Shown in pieces: positions 46,521 to 55,469 of a stretch of 64,000 bases of DNA (positions within the stretch are counted from its first letter, which is position 1; each line of letters begins with the position of its first letter). Origin of the DNA: Nonomuraea pusilla (GTDB taxonomy: Bacteria; Actinomycetota; Actinomycetes; Streptosporangiales; Streptosporangiaceae); the NCBI RefSeq assembly GCF_900109355.1, contig NZ_FOBF01000008.1:310001-374000 (forward strand), read 5' to 3'. Below the pieces are notes generated by a model that saw only the letters and a list, made by a program, of their open reading frames with translations, did no database searches and was not told the origin of the DNA. The translations under genes and the position numbers were made by a program.

Positions 46521-47372
46521 TCAGGCGGGCCCGGCGGGACGCCGCCCGAGCATGTCGATCCGGTTGAGCACGGGGTTGCCCGCGATGACCTTGGTGAAGC
46601 TGACCTTCTCCGAGGCGGCCGTCAGCGCGGCGACGCCGCCGAGCACGGCGATCCTGCCCGGACGGCCGAGCCGGGTGACGGCGGCCAGGCCGAGGAGCGC
46701 GCCGAGGGCGTTGGCCCCCGCGTCGCCGAGCATCGCCCGCTCGCCGAGGTCCTCGGGCAGCAGTGCGGCGGCCGCGCCGAGAGGCACCGCGGCCAGCGCG
46801 GCCGCGGCGGGCGCGTCGCGCAGCAGCGAGGCGGCCAGCAGCGGACCGCCCGCGAGCAGCCCGACCTTGATGGCGCGTCCTGGACGCAGGTCGAAGAGGT
46901 TGGCGAGGTTCGCGGCCCCCGCGATCACGGCGCCGTTGACGAACGTGTCGAGCGGCCCGCCCGAGACGAGGGCGGCCGCGCCGAGCCCGGTGGCGCCGAT
47001 GCCGAGGATCTTGACGGCCCCGCTGGTGACCTCGCCCCTGGCCAGCGCGGTCAGGTGGCCCTTGAACCCTTTGGAGGCGGTGGTGCCGTACAGGTCGTCG
47101 TAGGCGCCGAGCGCGCCGCTGCCCCCGCCCGCGAGCAACGCGGCCGCGCGGACCCGGCCGGGCAGGCCGGGCGCGAGCGCGGCGGCCGCCGCGGAGCCCG
47201 CCACGAACGCGGGCCCTTCGAGCAGGGTGACGGGCTCGCCGCGGTGGTTCTTGCGGGTCCAGCGGCTCGTGAGGTCGGCCGGGCGGTTGCGGGTGAAGGC
47301 GGCGTGCGCGGCGCGGGCGGCCACGGCCCCCATGGCGGCGCCGGCGAGCGCGTAGAGCAGGCCACGGGCCAT
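46521..47372 (-). CDS. MraY/WecA-like phosphoglycosyl transferase family protein
   Basis: A 283-residue membrane protein, shorter than MraY (about 360). Catalytic features of the glycosyl-1-phosphate transferase family remain: GAYDDLYGTTASKGFKGH (DD and Lys/His loop), LANLFDLRPGRAIK (NLxDxxxGRA) and AMLGDAGANALGALLG (GDxGxxxLG). It would transfer a sugar-phosphate to polyprenyl phosphate. Some outer helices seem missing, so either a compact enzyme or a non-catalytic relative is possible. ATG 47372 is adjacent to the mctB/steB stop. Confidence 0.82.
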   Translation of the reverse strand: MARGLLYALAGAAMGAVAARAAHAAFTRNRPADLTSRWTRKNHRGEPVTLLEGPAFVAGSAAAAALAPGLPGRVRAAALLAGGGSGALGAYDDLYGTTASKGFKGHLTALARGEVTSGAVKILGIGATGLGAAALVSGGPLDTFVNGAVIAGAANLANLFDLRPGRAIKVGLLAGGPLLAASLLRDAPAAAALAAVPLGAAAALLPEDLGERAMLGDAGANALGALLGLAAVTRLGRPGRIAVLGGVAALTAASEKVSFTKVIAGNPVLNRIDMLGRRPAGPA

Positions 47373-47373
47373 G

Positions 47374-48348
47374 TCAGCTCCCTGACTGGGTGGGTGTCGG
47401 TGTCGCGGACGGCAGCGGGGGCTGCATCACCGAGGCGCCCTTGCCGACGCCGTAGTGCCCGGCCCGCCCGCTCAGTTGCTCATGGAGAGAGTAGACGAGG
47501 ACGACGCGGCCCGCGGGCATGTCGAGCGTATCGACGGTGGACACGCGCTTGGAGATCTCGCTCTCGTCGCGTACGGCGGTGATGCCGCCGCCCGTGACGG
47601 CGGAGGTGGCGGCGGCCCCGGCGACGACGGCGCCCTTGCCCGCCGTGTCGAACCCGGCGGCGAGCGAGACGAACGCCGCCGCCTGCGTCTCGGCGTTCTC
47701 CCCCTCGTAGGCCCGCTCCGGCGCGAGCACCACGGCGAGCGTGGCCCGCTTGGCCGGGTCGCCGTCGATGTTGATCAGGCCGCCGGTCTCGAAGCCGGTG
47801 ACGACGCCGTCGGTGGCGGTGTTGACGGTGCCCGCCTGGGCCGGGTCGGTCGTGACGAACGTGGACGCGAGCAGCGTCGCGGCCTTGTCGAAGGGCGTGG
47901 CGGCGGCCGGGAAGACCATGCTGACAGGCTTGAGCTGGCCGACCAGGCCGTCGAGCACGCCCGAGCGCTTGGGGTCGAAGTACTTCTCGGTGAGCGTGAC
48001 GCGGCCGGTGATCTCGGCGCCGGACTGTTCGAGCACCTGCTGGGCCGACTCGCGGAAGGTGCTGCTCGCGCCGGGCGCCTCGACGATCACGACGCGCTGG
48101 CCGGCCAGCTGGCCGGCGACGAGCGCGGGCGTCGCGGCGGCGACGAACGCGTCGTTGCCCGCCTCCCTGCCCTGCAGCGTGTCGATCTGCGCCCGCAGAT
48201 CCTCGTTCGTCTTCGTGAGCTGTGCGGTCAGTTCCTGCGTCAGCCGCACGGCGGGCTCCTGCAGCAGCGTGGTGCCCAGCACGATGCCCACCGCCAGCGC
48301 GAGGAAGATCGCGACGATGGAGACGAGGTGATAGCGGAAATCGATCAC
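47374..48348 (-). CDS. MctB/SteB-like membrane-anchored coiled-coil protein
   Basis: A 324-residue protein: cytosolic MIDFRYHLVSIVAIF, one transmembrane helix (residues about 8-28), a coiled coil (EPAVRLTQELTAQLTKTNE, then LRAQIDTLQGREAG), and an extracytoplasmic alpha/beta domain with a Pro/Thr/Ser tail. In databases the family is called copper transporter MctB (Rv1698), but the corynebacterial homologue SteB works with SteA in cell separation. No Cys or Met-rich copper site is seen. GTG 48348 overlaps the steA stop, favouring a SteA partner role. Confidence 0.88.
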   Translation of the reverse strand: MIDFRYHLVSIVAIFLALAVGIVLGTTLLQEPAVRLTQELTAQLTKTNEDLRAQIDTLQGREAGNDAFVAAATPALVAGQLAGQRVVIVEAPGASSTFRESAQQVLEQSGAEITGRVTLTEKYFDPKRSGVLDGLVGQLKPVSMVFPAAATPFDKAATLLASTFVTTDPAQAGTVNTATDGVVTGFETGGLINIDGDPAKRATLAVVLAPERAYEGENAETQAAAFVSLAAGFDTAGKGAVVAGAAATSAVTGGGITAVRDESEISKRVSTVDTLDMPAGRVVLVYSLHEQLSGRAGHYGVGKGASVMQPPLPSATPTPTQSGS

Positions 48349-49544
48349 GAGAAGAGTCCGACCAGCCAGAAGATGAACGCGTTCCAGACGTCTTGCAGTC
48401 CGTTCAGCCAGGTCTGGCTGAGTGGCGAGATGAACAGGGCGACCCCCATGGTGATCAGCGCGGTGATCACCAGGAGGAGGAGCTGGGAGGTGGAGATGCG
48501 GCTACGGTACAGCCTGCTGACGCCCTTCGCGTCGATGAGCTTGCTGCCGATGCGCAGCCGGGTGAGGAAGGTGCTGGCCATGCCGGAGCGGCCCTTGTCG
48601 AGGAACTCCTCCAGCGTGCCGTGGGTGCCGACGGCGACGATCAGCTCGGCGCCCTTGTCGTCGGCGAGCAGCATCGCGATGTCCTCGCTCGTGCCGGTGG
48701 ACGGGAAGACCACGGCCTCCTGGCCGAGCTGCCGCACGCGCTCCAGGCCGGGCGCCCTGCCGTCGCGGTAGGCGTGGACGATCAGCTCGGCGCCGCAGGT
48801 CAGGGCCTTCTCGGAGACCGAGTCGAAGTCGCCCACGATCACGTCGGGCAGGTATCCGCCTTCCATGAGCGCGTCGGCGCCGCCGTCGACGCCGACGAGG
48901 ACCGGGCGGTACTCCCTGATGTAGGGGCGGAGGGTGGCGATGTCCTCCTTGTAGTGGTATCCGCGCACCACGATGAGGACGTGCCTGCCCTCCATCCGGG
49001 TGCGGATCTCCGGCACTCCCACGCCGTCGATGAGCAGCTTGCCCTCGCCCCGCACGTACTCCATGGTGTTGACGGCGAAGGCCTCGATCTGCACGGCGAG
49101 CCCCGCGCGGGCCTCGGCCATGGCGGCCTCGACCGCGTCGGTCGTCTGCTCGTCGCCCTTGCCGACGACCTCGTCGCCGAGGTAGACGACCCCCTCGTGC
49201 AGGCGGACGACGTCGCCGTCCCTGACCCGCTCGAACAGCTCGGGGCTGGCGTTGTCGACGAACGGCACGCCGGCTTCGAGCAGGATCTGCGGACCCAGGT
49301 TGGGGTAGCGGCCGCTGATGCCGGAGGCGATGTTCACGACCCCCGCCGCACCGCACGCGACCAGCGCCTCCGCGCTGACCCGGTCGACGTCGACATGGTC
49401 GATAATCGCGATCTCCCCGGGCCTGAGCCGTTTGGTCAGCCTCTTGGTACGACGGTCGATTCTCGCCACTGCCGTGACGCCGGGAAGGTCGCCGACCTTC
49501 CTGCCGCGGAGGCCCGGCATCTTCCTTCCCGGAACCTTCATCAT
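48345..49544 (-). CDS. SteA-like cytokinetic ring protein
   Basis: A 399-residue protein with a thiamin-pyrophosphokinase-like core and a C-terminal membrane helix. Conserved: ARIDRRTKRLTKRL, IAIIDHVDVDRVSAEALVA, VVNIASGISGRYPNLGP, VIVGDFDSVSEKAL (the TPK DxDS motif) and VFPSTGTSEDIAMLLA, then the hydrophobic SQLLLLVITALITMGVALF. SteA of corynebacteria localises to the division site and with SteB promotes daughter-cell separation. Start is one of ATG 49550, 49544 or 49541; spacing to GGCAGG favours 49544. It is the first gene of the envelope cluster. Confidence 0.9.
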   Translation of the reverse strand: MMKVPGRKMPGLRGRKVGDLPGVTAVARIDRRTKRLTKRLRPGEIAIIDHVDVDRVSAEALVACGAAGVVNIASGISGRYPNLGPQILLEAGVPFVDNASPELFERVRDGDVVRLHEGVVYLGDEVVGKGDEQTTDAVEAAMAEARAGLAVQIEAFAVNTMEYVRGEGKLLIDGVGVPEIRTRMEGRHVLIVVRGYHYKEDIATLRPYIREYRPVLVGVDGGADALMEGGYLPDVIVGDFDSVSEKALTCGAELIVHAYRDGRAPGLERVRQLGQEAVVFPSTGTSEDIAMLLADDKGAELIVAVGTHGTLEEFLDKGRSGMASTFLTRLRIGSKLIDAKGVSRLYRSRISTSQLLLLVITALITMGVALFISPLSQTWLNGLQDVWNAFIFWLVGLFS

Positions 49545-49614
49545 GACCATCCTGCCACGCTGGAACAGTCCGCAGGCCACGCACTACCCGGCGTGTCCGC
49601 TATGTCACCTGAGA

Positions 49615-51324
49615 TCACCTGTCGGCGGCGGCCAGTTCCAGCAACTCCTCCGCATGTGCCCGGCCCAGCTCGGAGTCCTCCATGCCGGCCAGCATGCGCG
49701 ACAGCTCGCGGACCCGTCCCTCGTGGTTGAGCGTGACCACGCCGCTGCGCACCACGCTGCCGTCGCTCGACTTCTCGACCACCAGGTGCTGGTCGGCGAA
49801 CGCGGCCACCTGCGGCAGGTGGGTGACGACGATGACCTGCGCCGTGCGGGCCAGCCTGGCCAGCCTGCGCCCGATCTCGACGGCCGCCTTGCCGCCCACA
49901 CCCGCGTCGACCTCGTCGAACACGAACGTCGGCACGGGGTCGGCGCCCGCGAACACCACCTCGATCGCCAGCATGACGCGGCTCAGCTCGCCGCCGGACG
50001 CGCCCTTGTTCAACGGCAGCGGCGGCGCTGCCGGGTGGGCGGCCATGCGCAGCTCGACGTCGTCGACCCCCTCTGGGCCGAACTCCTCGCTCCTGCCGAG
50101 CTGGACGACCACCCTCGCGTGGGGCATGGCGAGCGCGGCCAGCTCCTCCGTGACCGCGCCGCCGAACCGCTCGGCCGCCGACTGGCGGATGCGGGTCAGC
50201 TCGGCGGCCAGCTCGGTGAGCCGCGCCGTCAGCTCCTCCTGCTCGCGGATCAGCTCCTCGATGCGCTCGTCGTCGCCCTCCAGCTCGGCCAGCCTGGACG
50301 CCGCCCGCTGGGCCCACGCCAGCACGCCCGCGCTGTCGTCGGCGTACTTCCTCACCAGGCCCGACAGCAGCGACCTGCGTTCCTGCACGGCCGCCAGCCG
50401 CGCCGGGTCGGCCTCGACCGACTCGGCGTACGACGCCAGGTCGGTGGCGACGTCGGAGATGAGGTAACCGGCCTCGGCCAGGCGGTCGGCCATGCCGGCG
50501 AGCTGCGGGTCGAACGCGCGCACCGCCTCGACCGCCGCCCGCGCCTCGCCGAGCAGGGAGATGACGTCGCGGGCGCCCCCCGACGCCTCCATGGGGTCGC
50601 CGAGCAGCGCCCCGTGCGCGGCCGCCGCGGCGGTGCGCAGCGCGTCGGCGTGCGACAGGCGCTCCTCCTCCTCGCGCAGCTCCGCGTCCTCGCCCGGCTT
50701 GGGGTCGACCTTCTCGATCTCCTCCAGCCCGAACCGCAGCAGGTCGGCCTCCTGCGCCCGCTCCCTCGCCCTGGTGGTGAGCTCCTCCAGCAGCGCGGCC
50801 ACCTGCCTGTGCCGCTTGTACGCCTGCGTGTACGCCCTCAGCGGCTTGACCAGCTCCTCGCCCGCGTACCTGTCGAGCGCGGCCCGCTGCCTGGCCGGCT
50901 GGAGCAGCCGCTGCTGGTCCATCTGGCCGTGCACGGCCACCAGGTCGTCGGCCAGGTACGTCAGCGTGCCCACCGGCACCGTGCGGCCGCCCAGCCAGGC
51001 CCGCGACCTGCCCTCGGCCGACACCGTCCTGGAGATGATCAGCTCGCCGTCCTCGACCTCGCCGCCGATGTCCTCGACCTGCTGGGCGACGCGGCCGCCC
51101 GCCTCGATGACCAGCGTGCCCTCGACCGTCGCCCTGTCGGCACCCGGACGGATGCGAGAAGGGTCGGCCCGGCCGCCGAACAGCAGGCCGAGCCCGGTGA
51201 CGACCATCGTCTTGCCCGCCCCGGTCTCGCCGGTGACCACGTTGAAGCCGGGCGAAAGCTCGAGCACGGCCTCGTCGATGACGCCGAGCCCCTGGATGCG
51301 GACCTCCTCGACCCTTGGTCGCAC
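49615..51324 (-). CDS. recN: DNA repair protein RecN
   Basis: A 569-residue SMC-like ATPase for double-strand break repair. Walker A is GETGAGKTMVV near residue 35, followed by a long coiled-coil middle part (residues about 150-380), then the ABC signature LNKGASGGELSRVMLAIEVV and Walker B TFVFDEVDAGVGG with the H-loop VTHLPQVAA. GTG 51324. A 91-bp gap upstream separates it from nadK; a weak LexA-like half-site lies there but is not convincing. Confidence 0.97.
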   Translation of the reverse strand: MRPRVEEVRIQGLGVIDEAVLELSPGFNVVTGETGAGKTMVVTGLGLLFGGRADPSRIRPGADRATVEGTLVIEAGGRVAQQVEDIGGEVEDGELIISRTVSAEGRSRAWLGGRTVPVGTLTYLADDLVAVHGQMDQQRLLQPARQRAALDRYAGEELVKPLRAYTQAYKRHRQVAALLEELTTRARERAQEADLLRFGLEEIEKVDPKPGEDAELREEEERLSHADALRTAAAAAHGALLGDPMEASGGARDVISLLGEARAAVEAVRAFDPQLAGMADRLAEAGYLISDVATDLASYAESVEADPARLAAVQERRSLLSGLVRKYADDSAGVLAWAQRAASRLAELEGDDERIEELIREQEELTARLTELAAELTRIRQSAAERFGGAVTEELAALAMPHARVVVQLGRSEEFGPEGVDDVELRMAAHPAAPPLPLNKGASGGELSRVMLAIEVVFAGADPVPTFVFDEVDAGVGGKAAVEIGRRLARLARTAQVIVVTHLPQVAAFADQHLVVEKSSDGSVVRSGVVTLNHEGRVRELSRMLAGMEDSELGRAHAEELLELAAADR

Positions 51325-51415
51325 TGGCCACTCCCGTCACTGCCGTGTCTGATGGTCGGACTGCTCTCCGAACACCTGTGCCCACGGAATCCTACGCGCT
51401 CCGTCCCCCATTCAC

Positions 51416-52315
51416 TCAGGGTCGGACTCTTCCGCGCCACCCCTGCACGGGCAGCTCGAACTTGGCGACCAGCCGGTCCGTGAACGGCGCGCCCGTGCTC
51501 TCCACGCCGTGCAGGCGGGCCAGACGCACCGGCTCCGACGACCGGCGGACCTCCACCCGCGAGCCCGACGGCAGCTCGAACCTGCGCCGCCCGTCGCACC
51601 ACAGGACCCCGCCGGGCGTGTCGGGCAGGATCTCCACGGCCAGCGTGGAACGCGGCGAGACCACCAGCGGCCTGGCGAACAGCGCGTGCGCGCTGATGGG
51701 CACCATGAGCAGGGCCTCCACCTCGGGCCAGACCACCGGCCCTCCGGCCGAGAACGCGTACGCGGTGGAGCCCGTCGGCGTGGCGCAGATCACGCCGTCG
51801 CAGCCCCAGCGCGACAGCGGGCGGCCGTCGATCTCGGCGACCACCTCCAGCATGCGCTCCTGCTTTTCGACCGTGACCTCGTTCAGCGCCCACGTGTCGG
51901 CGAGGACCCGGCCGTTCTGCCTGGCCAGCACCTCGATCGTCATGCGCTCCTCGACGTCGTAGCGGCCCGCCACGACGTTGTCGACCGCCGAGGCCAGGTC
52001 GGCCACCTCGGCCTCCGCCAGGAACCCGACGTGCCCCAGGTTGACCCCGAGCAGCGGGGTGCCCGCGGGCCTGGCCAGCTCCGCCGAGCGCAACAGCGAA
52101 CCGTCGCCGCCCAGCACGATCATGACTTCGGCGTCCTTGGCCGCCCCCGGGTCGGCCGGGACCACCTCCGCCCCGCTGCAGCCGATCTCGGCCGCCTCCG
52201 TGTCGAGCACCCGCACGGTGATGCCGGCCTGGATCAGCCGGTCGACGACCAGGCGGGCGCTGTCGACGGCGGCCCCGCGTCCCGTGTGGGCCGCGACCAG
52301 CACCGTCCGTCTCAT
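51416..52315 (-). CDS. nadK: NAD kinase
   Basis: A 299-residue kinase making NADP+ from NAD+. Family motifs: VLGGDGSLLRSAELAR (GGDG), GVNLGHVGFLAEAE, ALNEVTVEKQ (NE/D), CDGVICATPTGSTAYAFSAGGPVV and APISAHALFARP-type block. Start ATG 52315 overlaps the tlyA stop (ATGA). It supplies NADP+ for, among others, the zwf operon elsewhere in the window. Confidence 0.97.
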   Translation of the reverse strand: MRRTVLVAAHTGRGAAVDSARLVVDRLIQAGITVRVLDTEAAEIGCSGAEVVPADPGAAKDAEVMIVLGGDGSLLRSAELARPAGTPLLGVNLGHVGFLAEAEVADLASAVDNVVAGRYDVEERMTIEVLARQNGRVLADTWALNEVTVEKQERMLEVVAEIDGRPLSRWGCDGVICATPTGSTAYAFSAGGPVVWPEVEALLMVPISAHALFARPLVVSPRSTLAVEILPDTPGGVLWCDGRRRFELPSGSRVEVRRSSEPVRLARLHGVESTGAPFTDRLVAKFELPVQGWRGRVRP

Positions 52316-53220
52316 TGCGGCCCTTCCGCCACGGCGCGCAGGATCTCGGCGTCGAGGTCGGCGACCCGCCGGCCGCCCGCAACCTCGCCCTGCCCCTCGC
52401 TGCGCCCCTCAGCCTCGCCTCGCCCGCCGTTGTGACCCTCAGCCTCGCCTTGCCGCCCGTTGTGCGCCTCGGTCTCGCCCTTGCCCAGCCACAGCAGGTA
52501 CTCGACGTTCCCCGACGGGCCGGGCAGCGGACTCGCGGTCACCCCCTTGACCGTCAGCCCCAGCTCGATCGCCTTGAGCGCCGCGTCGCGCACCGCACCC
52601 GCCCGCAACTCGGGATCGCGGACGACACCGCCCGCCCCCACGAGGTCCTTGCCCACCTCGAACTGCGGCTTGACCAGCATCACGAACTCGGCCCGCGGCG
52701 CCGCCACCGACGCCAGCGCGGGCAGCACCAGCCGCAGCGAGATGAACGACAGGTCACCCACGATCAACGTCGGCGGCTCACCCACCATCTCGGGGGTCAG
52801 GTCGCGCACGTTGACCCGTTCCATCACGGTCACCCGCTCGTCCGTGCGCAGCGACCAGGCGAGCTGGCCGTAGCCGACGTCCACGGCGAGGACGTGCGCG
52901 GCGCCGTGACGCAGCAGCACGTCCGTGAACCCCCCCGTGGAGGCGCCCGCGTCCAGGCAGCGGCGGCCCTCCACCGACAGGCCCTCGAACGCCTCCAGCG
53001 CGCCGAGCAGCTTGTGCGCTCCGCGCGAGACGTAGTCGGGGCCCTCCTCCGAGGCGGCCACCACGATCGCCGACGCCGTCTCGACCTGCGTCGCAGGCTT
53101 GCGGGCCGTCTGCCCGCCCACCGTGACCCTTCCGGCCTCGATCAGCTGCGACGCCTGCTCACGCGAACGCGCCAGCCCGCGGCGCACCAGCTCGCTGTCG
53201 AGCCGTACTCTGCGGCTCAC
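52312..53220 (-). CDS. tlyA: TlyA-family rRNA 2'-O-methyltransferase
   Basis: A 302-residue protein: S4 RNA-binding domain (residues 1-60, RRGLARSREQASQLIEAGRV) and an RrmJ-type methyltransferase with SAM site LDAGASTGGFTDVLLRHGA, catalytic Lys in SRGAHKLLG and VKPQFEVGKD. Mycobacterial TlyA methylates 16S C1409 and 23S C1920 and sets capreomycin sensitivity. A low-complexity insert (about residues 250-285, repeats of GEAEGHNG type) precedes the conserved C-terminal helix. GTG 53220 overlaps the stop of the small upstream ORF. Confidence 0.95.
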   Translation of the reverse strand: MSRRVRLDSELVRRGLARSREQASQLIEAGRVTVGGQTARKPATQVETASAIVVAASEEGPDYVSRGAHKLLGALEAFEGLSVEGRRCLDAGASTGGFTDVLLRHGAAHVLAVDVGYGQLAWSLRTDERVTVMERVNVRDLTPEMVGEPPTLIVGDLSFISLRLVLPALASVAAPRAEFVMLVKPQFEVGKDLVGAGGVVRDPELRAGAVRDAALKAIELGLTVKGVTASPLPGPSGNVEYLLWLGKGETEAHNGRQGEAEGHNGGRGEAEGRSEGQGEVAGGRRVADLDAEILRAVAEGPQ

Positions 53221-53375
53221 AGGTCGTCCACGGCGGCCAGCCTGGCCTCCAAGGCCGAGAACGCCTCCTCGAAGACCGCCACGTGCTCGCCGACCGGCAG
53301 CTCGGCCAGACGGCCGAGCGCGGCCACGACCGCGTCGGCCCGCTCGTCGCCCGTCTCCTCCGGCACCACACTCAT
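53217..53375 (-). CDS. Small acidic helical protein upstream of tlyA
   Basis: A 52-residue acidic protein (pattern ERADAVVAALGRLAELPV, then EHVAVFEEAFSALEARLAAVD) predicted to form two helices. It overlaps tlyA by four bases. A protein of similar size occupies the same place in Mycobacterium (between the HAD phosphatase and tlyA), so it is likely real. Function unknown. ATG 53375 is favoured over an upstream frame extension that has no RBS. Confidence 0.7.
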   Translation of the reverse strand: MSVVPEETGDERADAVVAALGRLAELPVGEHVAVFEEAFSALEARLAAVDDL

Positions 53376-53431
53376 GAGACGACCGTAACGCCTCCCGCGG
53401 TCGTCCGGCACCTCAGCCGCCCCCTCGCCCG

Positions 53432-53460
53432 TTGAAGGGTCATGGGTCGCGCCCTGATAA
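53432..53460 (+). promoter_or_regulatory. Predicted promoter of the SCP2-domain gene
   Basis: TTGAAG (53432-53437), 18 bases, GATAAC (53456-53461). It lies about 30 bases before the ATG at 53492 and matches sigma-70 boxes at four of six positions each. Confidence 0.4.
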
Positions 53461-53491
53461 CTTCCCGATGAACGTGGAAAGGATGCTCAAC

Positions 53492-53839
53492 ATGGCAAGC
53501 GTCGAGGAATGCCGGGTGGCTCTGGCCAAGCTGGTGGCCCAGTTCGACGAGATCGACGAAGCCGACCGCGCCAAGCACGTGGTCGAGCGCACGCTGAGCT
53601 GCCGCATCCCCGACCTTGACCTGATCTTCTACGGACGGCTGCACCACGGAGGGCTCGACCCGTTCTCGGAGGCGCAGCCCGAGGGGGGCAGGCCGGCCGA
53701 CGTGAAGCTCACGGTGGCGAGCGACGACCTGATCGCCCTGGTCGAAGGCGAGATGGACCTCACCCGCGCGCTGCTGGGGGGCCGCGTCAAGATCGACGCC
53801 AGCTTCGGCGACCTCCTCCGCCTCCGCCGCCTCCTCTGA
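53492..53839 (+). CDS. SCP2 sterol-transfer family domain protein
   Basis: A 115-residue protein with an SCP2-like fold: amphipathic N-terminal helices, then VERTLSCRIPDLDLIFYGRL, DVKLTVASDDLIALVEGEMD and RALLGGRVKIDASFGDLLRL. The GRVKIDASFGDLL end is the typical SCP2 lipid-cavity lid. Ligand unknown; these single-domain actinobacterial members bind hydrophobic molecules. ATG 53492 has GGAAAGGA eight bases upstream; ATG 53468 lacks an RBS. Confidence 0.82.
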   Translation: MASVEECRVALAKLVAQFDEIDEADRAKHVVERTLSCRIPDLDLIFYGRLHHGGLDPFSEAQPEGGRPADVKLTVASDDLIALVEGEMDLTRALLGGRVKIDASFGDLLRLRRLL

Positions 53840-54204
53840 GCAGAGCCACGGCCTCCACACGCCAGGACCGGCGAACGCCCCCAAGGCCCATGTGACACCC
53901 GCGGTCGCACCCATGGGGGCACCGCCTCCCCGCCGAACCCACCGCCTCAGCCCAGCCAGTAGGAACACCGGCTCTGACCGTCTCGACGAACGACGGGACT
54001 CCTCCGCCACGAGCGGTCTCCGCCCCGCTCCAGGAGACGGTCTCCCAGCGGCAACCCACCACCATCGGCCACCACGCTGAACGACACCGCAGACCAACTG
54101 CCCCCTGCCACGAACCACCACAACCAAGCCGACATGGGCACCGCCAGCGAGCAGGAAGCCCGCACCGTCATCGCGGCACCGCCAGAGCGCGCCTGATCGG
54201 GCGA

Positions 54205-54415
54205 GCACGGTCAGACGGGTCCAGTCAGGCGGGCCGGATCAGAGGGGCACGGTCAGACGGGCCGGTCGCATCCGCGATCCAGCCGCGGGCCTGCCCGATC
54301 AGGCCCGTGACCAGACGCACGCGATCGGGCTGACACGGTCAGCCGGCCAAATGCGCAGGCTGAGCGGTCAGGCCGGGGCCGTCAGGCGGGGCCATCAGGC
54401 GGGGCCGATTGGGAG
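54205..54415. repeat. GTCAG-rich degenerate repeats in a 605-bp gene-free gap
   Basis: Between the SCP2 gene and the HAD phosphatase (53840-54444) I see no gene. GCACGGTCAGACGGG occurs at 54205 and 54247 (42 bp apart) and shorter GTCAG(G/A)CGGG-like pieces recur to 54415. The left part of the gap (53840-54190) shows nothing but GC-rich non-coding sequence. Confidence 0.6.
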
Positions 54416-54444
54416 GCGGGGATTGGGAGGGGAGACCGGCGCGG

Positions 54445-55416
54445 TCAAGTGAGGCGGGCGAGGGCGGGCTTGACGGCGTCCTCGTCGGCGCGCCCGTCGC
54501 CCGCCGCAGCCCAGGCCGCGTCGCAGGCCGCGCGGAGCGCGTCGACGCGGCTCCCCGCCCCCTCCAGGCGCAGTTCGCCGTCCTCCCAGCGGGCCCGCCA
54601 CCCGCCGCACGTCCCCCGCTCCACCTCCGGGTACGGCGCGAGCAGCGCCGACAGGTCCTCGCCCAGGTAGGTGGGCCGGTGCTCGGGCGGCGCCGTCAAC
54701 AGGTCCACGGGACGGGCGACGCCGGTCAGCACCAGCAGGCTGTCCACCCCCGCGTTGTGCGCCCCTTCGATGTCGGTGTCCAGCCGGTCGCCCACGACGA
54801 GCGGCCGCCGCGCCCCCGTACGGATCATCGACTCGCGGTGCAGCGGCGGGTCGGGCTTGCCCGCGTACACCGGCTCGACACCGGTCGCCGTCACGATGAC
54901 CTGCACCATCGCACCGTTCCCCGGCACCACCCCCCTGTCGGTCGGCATGGTGCTGTCCCTGTTGGACGCCACGAACAGCGCCCCCTGCCGCACCGCCAGC
55001 GCGCCCTCGGCCAGCAGCCCGTACGACAGTCCTGGCGCGATGCCCTGCACCACGGCCACCGGGTCCTCAGCCGCCGTGGACACCGGCCGCAGCCCTCGAT
55101 CCCGCACCGCCGCGCGCAGGCCGGTACCTCCGACGACCAGCACGTTCGCCCCGGCGGGCACCTGCTCCGCCACCAGTCGCGCCGCCGCCTGGGCCGAGGT
55201 CACGACGTCGGCCGGCTCGGCGGGTACGCCAAGTTCGCGCAGGTGTGCGGCGATCGCCGAGGGGGTCCGCGAGGCGTTGTTCGTCACGTACGCCAGCCGC
55301 ACGCCCCCGCGCCGCGCCTCCTCCAGCGCCTCGGGCGCACCCGGCACCGCGTGCCTGCCCAGGTAGACGACACCGTCGAGATCCAGCAACAACGTGTCAT
55401 AGCCGTCGATGAGCAA
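54445..55416 (-). CDS. HAD-IIA (NagD/PGP-like) phosphatase
   Basis: A 323-residue HAD phosphatase with type C2 cap. Motif I is LLLDLDGVVYLG, motif II YVTNNASRTPS, motif III Lys in YAGKPDPPLH and motif IV GDRLDTDIEGA. Likely a sugar-phosphate or phosphoglycolate/glycerol phosphatase; the mycobacterial syntenic protein Rv1692 acts on glycerol phosphate lipids' headgroup. The last 70 residues include a small extra domain (EVERGTCGGWRARWEDGEL). ATG 55416. Confidence 0.92.
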   Translation of the reverse strand: MLIDGYDTLLLDLDGVVYLGRHAVPGAPEALEEARRGGVRLAYVTNNASRTPSAIAAHLRELGVPAEPADVVTSAQAAARLVAEQVPAGANVLVVGGTGLRAAVRDRGLRPVSTAAEDPVAVVQGIAPGLSYGLLAEGALAVRQGALFVASNRDSTMPTDRGVVPGNGAMVQVIVTATGVEPVYAGKPDPPLHRESMIRTGARRPLVVGDRLDTDIEGAHNAGVDSLLVLTGVARPVDLLTAPPEHRPTYLGEDLSALLAPYPEVERGTCGGWRARWEDGELRLEGAGSRVDALRAACDAAWAAAGDGRADEDAVKPALARLT

Positions 55417-55469
55417 AGCCGCCTCTTCCTCCGTCGGACCCTCGCGCCGCCTGTCCGGCTTTTACGCGT

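Noticed and set aside
51369..51382. LexA box upstream of recN
   Set aside because: CGAAC-ACCT-GTGCC has one good and one poor half-site; too weak to claim SOS control.
53372..54208. 278-codon minus ORF over the SCP2 gene
   Set aside because: Antisense of the SCP2 domain in its conserved part; Trp/Gly-rich nonsense in the rest.
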